DNA from: Sphingomonas sp. IBVSS2
GTDB lineage: Bacteria; Pseudomonadota; Alphaproteobacteria; Sphingomonadales; Sphingomonadaceae
Assembly (NCBI RefSeq): GCF_002127225.1
Contig: NZ_NFUR01000003.1
Location: forward strand, 558,001 to 622,000
DNA length: 64,000 bases
Direction: 5' to 3'
Below, in pieces: positions 61,474-64,000 of the stretch. A program made the translations under genes and the position numbers. Below the pieces are notes generated by a model that saw nothing but the letters and a program-made list of their open reading frames with translations, did not search any database and was not told where the DNA came from. Each line of letters begins with the position of its first letter. Position 1 is the first letter of the stretch.

Positions 61474-62241
61474 CTAGACCGGTAGCGGCCCGATCGCCAA
61501 GCCGAGCCAAACCGCGAAGGCCGCCGCCGCGAGCATTACCCCGAAGGGCAACCGATCGGTCGCGGTCACGCGCCGCCCGCCCAGCATCAGCCCCAGCACC
61601 CCCGCCAGCCCGATCAGGCAGGCGGCGAGCAGCACCAGCGGCAGCGCCTGCCAGCCCAGCCACAGCCCAATGCCGCCGAACAATTTGGGGTCGCCCCCGC
61701 CCAGCCCCTGCCGCCCGCGCAGCCGCTTATAGCCCCAGGCGACCAGCCAGAGCACGCCGAAGCCGGCCGCCCCGCCGAGCAGGCGCGCATCGAGCGGCGG
61801 GTCGAGGCCGGCAAGCCCCGTCGCCAGCCCCGCCGCCGCCAGCAGCCCGGTCAGCGCGTTGGGCAGCCACAGCGCCGCCACGTCGAGCGCCGCCAGCGTC
61901 AGCAGCAGCCAGCCGAAGGCCGCCCCCGCCGCCCCCGCCGGATCGGGCGAGGCGATCGCCGCCGCCACGCCGATCGCGCCGCCCAGCAGCTCGGTCAGGA
62001 CATGGCTCATCCGGATCGGCGCGCCGCAGCCCCGGCACCGGCCGCGCTGGAGGACATAGCTGATCACCGGCACCAGCTCGCCCGCGTGCAGCCCCCTGCC
62101 GCAGCTGTCGCATTCGGATCGGCCGCGGCTGATCGTCCGCCCTTCGGGCCAGCGGATCGCCAGCGTCGCGATGAAGCTGCCGAAGACGAGCCCCAGCACG
62201 CCGAGCAGCACCGCCCAGCCCCAGACCGGATCAATGGTCAT
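61474..62241 (-). CDS. Prepilin peptidase (GspO/PilD type)
   Basis: A 255-residue membrane aspartyl protease that removes leader peptides from type 4 pilins and pseudopilins. The N-terminal part has FGSFIATLAIRWPEGR and two zinc-binding CxxC pairs (CDSCGRG and CRGCGAP). The active site uses the Asp in LAALDVAALWLPN and the GGGDPKLFGG motif, which supplies the second. Further transmembrane helices follow. No pilin or secretion genes are in the window, so its substrates are elsewhere on the chromosome. Confidence 0.92.
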   Translation of the reverse strand: MTIDPVWGWAVLLGVLGLVFGSFIATLAIRWPEGRTISRGRSECDSCGRGLHAGELVPVISYVLQRGRCRGCGAPIRMSHVLTELLGGAIGVAAAIASPDPAGAAGAAFGWLLLTLAALDVAALWLPNALTGLLAAAGLATGLAGLDPPLDARLLGGAAGFGVLWLVAWGYKRLRGRQGLGGGDPKLFGGIGLWLGWQALPLVLLAACLIGLAGVLGLMLGGRRVTATDRLPFGVMLAAAAFAVWLGLAIGPLPV

Positions 62242-62361
62242 GCGTCAGCATCCGGGAATCTCGATCAGGTCCATGGTCCATCCCGTCATGCCGGGACGCG
62301 CGGCTTTTGCAAACCGTCGCGCGCGATACTAGATGCGCCCCAACCAACGAGAGGATCCAAT

Positions 62362-63549
62362 ATGTCCGCCGACGACATCGTCATCGCTTCCTATGCCCGC
62401 ACGCCGATGGGAAGCTTCCAGGGCGTGCTGAGCGAGGCAAGCGCCACCGATCTCGGCGCCGCCGCCGTCGGCGCCGCGGTGGAGCGCGCCGGCCTCAAGG
62501 GCGATGCGATCGAGCGGATCTACATGGGCTGCGTGCTTCCGGCAGGCCTGGGCCAGGCACCGGCGCGCCAGGCGGCGCTCAAGGCGGGGCTGCCCAGCCA
62601 TGTCGAGGCGACCACGGTGAACAAGATGTGCGGCTCGGGCATGCAGGCGGCGATCATGGCGGCCGAAGCGCTCGCCGCCGGTTCGGTCGACCTGCTGGTC
62701 GCGGGCGGCATGGAGAGCATGACCAACGCGCCCTATCTCTCGCTGCGCCACCGCGCGGGCGCGCGCATCGGCCATGACCGGCTGATCGATCACATGTATC
62801 TCGACGGGCTCGAGGATGCCTATGAGCCCGGCAGGCTGATGGGCAGCTTCGCCGAGGAAGTGGCGCAGGAATATCAGTTCACCCGCGCCGCCCAGGACGA
62901 TTTCGCCATCGCCTCGCTCGAGCGTGCCAAGGCCGCCCAGGCGAGCGGCGCCTTCGACCGCGAGATCGTCCCGGTCGAAGTGAAGACCCGCAAGGGCGCC
63001 GTTTCCGTCACGCTCGACGAACAGCCCGCCAAGGGCGATCCCGCCAAGATCCCCACGCTCAAGCCCGCCTTCGCCAAGGACGGCACGATCACCGCCGCCA
63101 ACGCCTCGTCGATCTCGGACGGCGCGGCCGCGCTGGTGATGACGCGGCTGAGCGTGGCGGAGAAGCTCGGCCTGACCCCGGTCGCCCGCATCGTATCGCA
63201 TGCCGCCCATGCCCATGCCCCGGCGCGCTTCACCACCGCGCCGGTCTTCGCGATGAAGAAGGCGCTCGCCAAGGCCGGCTGGGAGATCGGCGACGTCGAC
63301 CTGTTCGAAGTGAACGAAGCCTTCGCCGCGGTCGCGATGATCGCGATGAAGGAACTCGGGCTCGATCATGGGGCGCTCAACGTCAATGGCGGCGCCTGTG
63401 CGCTCGGCCATCCGATCGGCGCCAGCGGCGCGCGCGTGCTCGCCACCCTGCTCTCGGCGCTCGAGGCACGCGGTGCGCGGCGCGGCCTGGCCTCGCTGTG
63501 CATCGGCGGCGGCGAGGCGACTGCGATGGCGGTCGAGCTGCTGGACTGA
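62362..63549 (+). CDS. Acetyl-CoA C-acetyltransferase (thiolase)
   Basis: A 395-residue biosynthetic-type thiolase. The acyl-accepting Cys is in [10 protein letters not shown], and the second catalytic Cys and His are in [15 protein letters not shown] and [10 protein letters not shown]. It condenses two acetyl-CoA to acetoacetyl-CoA, or cleaves acetoacetyl-CoA, which would fit the last step of leucine breakdown. GAGGA precedes the ATG at 62,362. A phaA role in polyhydroxyalkanoate synthesis is an alternative, but phaB and phaC are absent here. Confidence 0.94.
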   Translation: MSADDIVIASYARTPMGSFQGVLSEASATDLGAAAVGAAVERAGLKGDAIERIYMGCVLPAGLGQAPARQAALKAGLPSHVEATTVNKMCGSGMQAAIMAAEALAAGSVDLLVAGGMESMTNAPYLSLRHRAGARIGHDRLIDHMYLDGLEDAYEPGRLMGSFAEEVAQEYQFTRAAQDDFAIASLERAKAAQASGAFDREIVPVEVKTRKGAVSVTLDEQPAKGDPAKIPTLKPAFAKDGTITAANASSISDGAAALVMTRLSVAEKLGLTPVARIVSHAAHAHAPARFTTAPVFAMKKALAKAGWEIGDVDLFEVNEAFAAVAMIAMKELGLDHGALNVNGGACALGHPIGASGARVLATLLSALEARGARRGLASLCIGGGEATAMAVELLD

Positions 63550-63561
63550 CCGCACGACTGT

Positions 63562-63583
63562 CCTCCCCGCCGCGGCGGGGAGG
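63562..63583. terminator. Perfect 22-bp palindrome after thiolase
   Basis: CCTCCCCGCCG and its exact complement with no loop. It lies 12 nt after the thiolase stop and 15 nt before the next start, with GGGGAGG at its 3' arm close to that gene's ribosome-binding site. Confidence 0.6.
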
Positions 63584-63598
63584 ATGAAGGAAGGAAAG

Positions 63599-63883
63599 AT
63601 GGTCTTCGACTTGCGCGGCGCGCTGCTGAAGAAGGCGGAGGTCGAATCGGCGCGCCTCGATGATTTCGAGTTCCGCCTGCGCGCCCGCACGATGCGCCTG
63701 CTCGCGCCCCTGCTGGGCGTGGCGCCGGGAGAACTGGTCGGCCGCATCGCCGTCGAGCCCGACGAGGCGATCCTCGCCTCGCTCCCCGAAACCGCTCTCG
63801 CCTGGTTCGACCAGGCCCGCACCGAAGCGCGGCGCCAGCTCATCGAGGAACGCGGCGACCCGACGCCGCACAGGCTGGCTTAG
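63599..63883 (+). CDS. Small conserved-type hypothetical protein (94 aa)
   Basis: A 94-residue soluble helical protein starting [31 protein letters not shown] precedes the ATG by 5 nt. It has a charged, mostly alpha-helical composition and no signal peptide or membrane segment. From memory similar short proteins follow thiolases in sphingomonads, but no function is known. The palindrome just upstream lies close to its ribosome-binding site, so it may affect its translation. Confidence 0.7.
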   Translation: MVFDLRGALLKKAEVESARLDDFEFRLRARTMRLLAPLLGVAPGELVGRIAVEPDEAILASLPETALAWFDQARTEARRQLIEERGDPTPHRLA

Positions 63884-63944
63884 GGTCCCGACTCCATCGG
63901 CAAGATGCCGTCGGATGACGGTAGGTGTCGCTTGCGCTCCCGCC

Positions 63945-64000
63945 CTAGCGCTTCGCGAGCGCCGTCGCCCGGGCCTTGGTCACCTCGACCCAGCACTGCG
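63945..64000 (-). CDS. C-terminal end of an unidentified protein (partial)
   Basis: A reading frame enters from the right edge on the minus strand and ends at TAG (63,945-63,947). Only QCWVEVTKARATALAKR can be read. The fragment is too short to identify, but its composition and the lack of other features support a real 3' end. Confidence 0.4.
   Translation of the reverse strand, partial: QCWVEVTKARATALAKR

Overview
The window is a high-G+C alphaproteobacterial chromosome segment, most likely from Sphingomonas or a close sphingomonad. This rests on the cckA hybrid kinase gene, recA preceded by two LexA boxes of the alphaproteobacterial type (GAAC-N7-GAAC and GTTC-N7-GTTC), a tamA-tamB pair, several DUF families common in sphingomonads, and a Ti-type TraA relaxase. 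No 16S gene is present, so the genus is inferred.

Region 1 (1-12.65 kb, core genome): a partial DUF1801 gene, an RNB-domain ribonuclease, recA, a MOSC protein, a single-domain response regulator behind cckA, an M13 lipoprotein peptidase, a DUF2062 membrane protein overlapping smpB, a 54-residue small gene, and recJ.

Region 2 (12,707-27,865): a 15-kb integrative and mobilizable element in the 3' end of tRNA-Glu(TTC). Its ends are a 16-bp direct repeat copied from the tRNA. It carries a P4-type integrase, an AlpA-like regulator, a TraA relaxase with a DUF6118 partner, two small Tra proteins, and an RSF1010-like oriT (hairpin plus TAAGCGCGCCCT). It encodes no type IV secretion system. The cargo is an autotransporter, several unrecognised small proteins, a membrane-anchored protein, a transmembrane Ser/Thr kinase, and a convergently overlapping ECF-like sigma factor of the kinase-linked type. 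The cargo looks like a self-contained surface-protein and signalling module.

Region 3 (27.9-38.3 kb): the intact tRNA-Glu, a YbaK-type deacylase overlapping an MFS transporter, DUF6356 and FAD/NAD(P)-binding genes, and tyrosine/homogentisate catabolism (hppD, a DAACS symporter, hmgA, and a Rieske protein overlapping hmgA). hppD and hmgA share a near-identical 18-bp operator-like palindrome. A hypothetical gene and an isovaleryl-CoA dehydrogenase follow.

Region 4 (38.3-49.9 kb): an SGNH hydrolase and a second M13 peptidase on the minus strand lie beside leucine-degradation genes (both methylcrotonyl-CoA carboxylase subunits and a MaoC-like hydratase), then an amine oxidase and a Baeyer-Villiger-type monooxygenase. 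Between the carboxylase genes sits a DUF559 nuclease gene bracketed by an inverted pair of two-hairpin REP-like repeats. This is one of the most interesting features here.

Region 5 (49.9-64 kb): tamB-tamA, malate synthase G, a MarR regulator with a palindrome upstream, a possible small RNA with a UUCG-loop terminator, coniferyl-aldehyde-type dehydrogenase plus SIMPL protein, prepilin peptidase, acetyl-CoA acetyltransferase, a conserved small protein, and the tail of a further gene at the right edge.

Most long ORFs opposite these genes are high-G+C shadows and are omitted. All calls were made by eye, without database searches.
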